Assembly: GCA_023443765.1 (NCBI GenBank)
Contig: JAEZTA010000005.1
Span: forward strand, 1 to 7,604
DNA length: 7,604 bases
From: Bacteroidota bacterium
GTDB lineage: Bacteria; Bacteroidota; Bacteroidia; Bacteroidales; Rikenellaceae
Direction: 5' to 3'
In this document: positions 6,793-7,604 of the stretch, piece by piece
Position numbering within the stretch: the stretch's first letter is position 1
Layout of the letters: each line of letters begins with the position of its first letter
The notes under the pieces: generated by a model
The model's input: the letters and a program-made list of their open reading frames with translations, nothing else
Database searches by the model: none
Told to the model about the DNA's origin: nothing
Translations under genes and position numbers: made by a program

Positions 6793-7604
6793 ATGCGTAA
6801 TTCTATCAAATACATTTTGTTCCTGTCCGTGCTCTTTGCTGGGGGACGAACGACGGCGCAGCAATACCGTGATCCGGCGGAAAGCCGTCCGATCGTGGGT
6901 CTCGTGCTGGATGCCGATACCCGGAAGCCGCTCGCGGCAGCACAGGTCAGCTCCTCCGAACTCGCCAGATCGGTGGTGAGCGGCCCGAAGGGTATTTTCC
7001 GGGTGAAAACTTACTCCGACCGGGCTGTGCTCAACGTGGCGAAGGAGGGCTATTATACGGCCCGTGTCAACCTGCTCGGCCGCGACAGCGTGGTGGTCTA
7101 CCTGTTGCAGACGGACAAGACGATGGCCGTCGACCATTATTCCACGCCCGACGGAACCGCTTCGAGGTACGATAAAATCAGTACGGCCGAGGCGGTGGAT
7201 GTCAAGGATATCAACCGGGGCTATTTCTCGGTCAGCGACGTGCTTGCGGGCCGCTTTACCGGTATGCGTGTGAGTTCCAAGGGCGGTATGCCGGGCGAGG
7301 GCTCGTTCTTCAACCTGCGCGGTAACCGTACTCTGCTGGGCCAGAATACGCCGCTGCTGGTTATCGACGGGGTTCCCTACCTCTCGGACCAGAACGTTTC
7401 GAACATCATCAACGGTTTTTCGGCCGACCTGCTGGAACCTGCCAACCTGAATAACATCGAGCAGATCACCTTCCTGAAGGGAGCCGACGCGATGCCTTAC
7501 GGTTCGCTCGGCAGCAACGGTGTGCTGATGATCAAGACCGAGCGGGGTAAGGTAAGCCGTACGCTGGTCGAATTCCAGACCGTCGAGGGCGTGGGCTTCA
7601 TCAA
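6793..7604 (+). CDS. SusC/RagA-family TonB-dependent transporter, 3'-truncated by window edge (SusC2), N-terminal part
   Basis: An ATG at 6793 opens a frame with no stop to the window end: 270 codons plus two bases. Residues 1-22 are a Sec signal peptide (MRNSIKY, hydrophobic core, likely cleavage TTA|QQ). Residues 34-106 are a carboxypeptidase-regulatory-like beta domain (IVGLVLDADTRKPLAAAQV ... GYYTARV ... VVVYLLQ), usual at the N-terminus of SusC proteins. Residues about 145-255 are the plug: FSVSDVLAGRFTGMRV, NLRGNRTLLGQNTPLLVIDGV (VIDGVPY at 190-196) and YGSLGSNGVLMIKT (236-249). There is no STN domain, so no sign of anti-sigma signalling. The common GYGTQ-type TonB-box segment between the two domains is not recognisable; this stretch reads HYSTPDGTASRYDKIS instead. 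The gene begins 19 bases after FAS1-B, with AAAGAGTGAAAA just before the ATG. The barrel and any partner SusD lie beyond the right edge. Confidence 0.93.
   Translation, partial: MRNSIKYILFLSVLFAGGRTTAQQYRDPAESRPIVGLVLDADTRKPLAAAQVSSSELARSVVSGPKGIFRVKTYSDRAVLNVAKEGYYTARVNLLGRDSVVVYLLQTDKTMAVDHYSTPDGTASRYDKISTAEAVDVKDINRGYFSVSDVLAGRFTGMRVSSKGGMPGEGSFFNLRGNRTLLGQNTPLLVIDGVPYLSDQNVSNIINGFSADLLEPANLNNIEQITFLKGADAMPYGSLGSNGVLMIKTERGKVSRTLVEFQTVEGVGFI

Larger units (their letters stand above)
1..7604 (+). other. Probable single polycistronic Sus-like operon (susC1-susD-FAS1A-FAS1B-susC2)
   Basis: All five genes are co-directional with gaps of 11 (2075-2085), 23 (3583-3605), 33 (5166-5198) and 19 bases (6774-6792). 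None of the gaps holds a convincing hairpin with a T-run or the Bacteroidota promoter pair TTTG/TAnnTTTG. Four gene products are complete or partial outer-membrane or surface proteins of the same pathway type. The promoter must lie upstream of base 1 if transcription is continuous; this is inferred from spacing. Confidence 0.75.

Overview
The window looks like Bacteroidota chromosome, most likely a G+C-rich gut Bacteroidales such as Alistipes (Rikenellaceae). The evidence is the SusC/SusD gene pair, lipoprotein signal peptides typical of the phylum, G/C-rich third codon positions, and very short AG- or A-rich gaps before the start codons without a strong Shine-Dalgarno consensus. The genus is an inference from composition and gene content, not from a marker gene.

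Layout, all on the + strand: (1) bases 1-2074, the C-terminal two thirds of a SusC/RagA-type TonB-dependent outer-membrane transporter, cut by the left edge; (2) 2086-3582, its SusD-type surface lipoprotein; (3) 3606-5165, a lipoprotein with two fasciclin-like (FAS1) regions and a Trp-rich C-terminal beta domain; (4) 5199-6773, a second, diverged lipoprotein of the same layout; (5) 6793-7604, the start of a second SusC-type transporter (signal peptide, carboxypeptidase-regulatory-like domain, plug), cut by the right edge. The gaps between genes are 11, 23, 33 and 19 bases. No promoter or terminator is visible in them, so the five genes read as one operon.

Working model: SusC1 and SusD form a lidded outer-membrane importer. 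The two FAS1 lipoproteins sit where SusE/SusF or other surface glycan-binding proteins lie in classical Sus-like operons, and may be its surface ligand-binding partners. The second SusC suggests that the locus continues as another SusC/SusD module. No hydrolase, lyase, protease or regulator is present in the window, so the substrate (glycan, glycoprotein or peptide) cannot be named. The least described parts are the paired FAS1 lipoproteins with their C-terminal domains and the atypical N-terminal region of the second SusC. There is no stretch over 300 bases without a gene, and I saw no RNA gene, CRISPR array, insertion sequence or attachment site.
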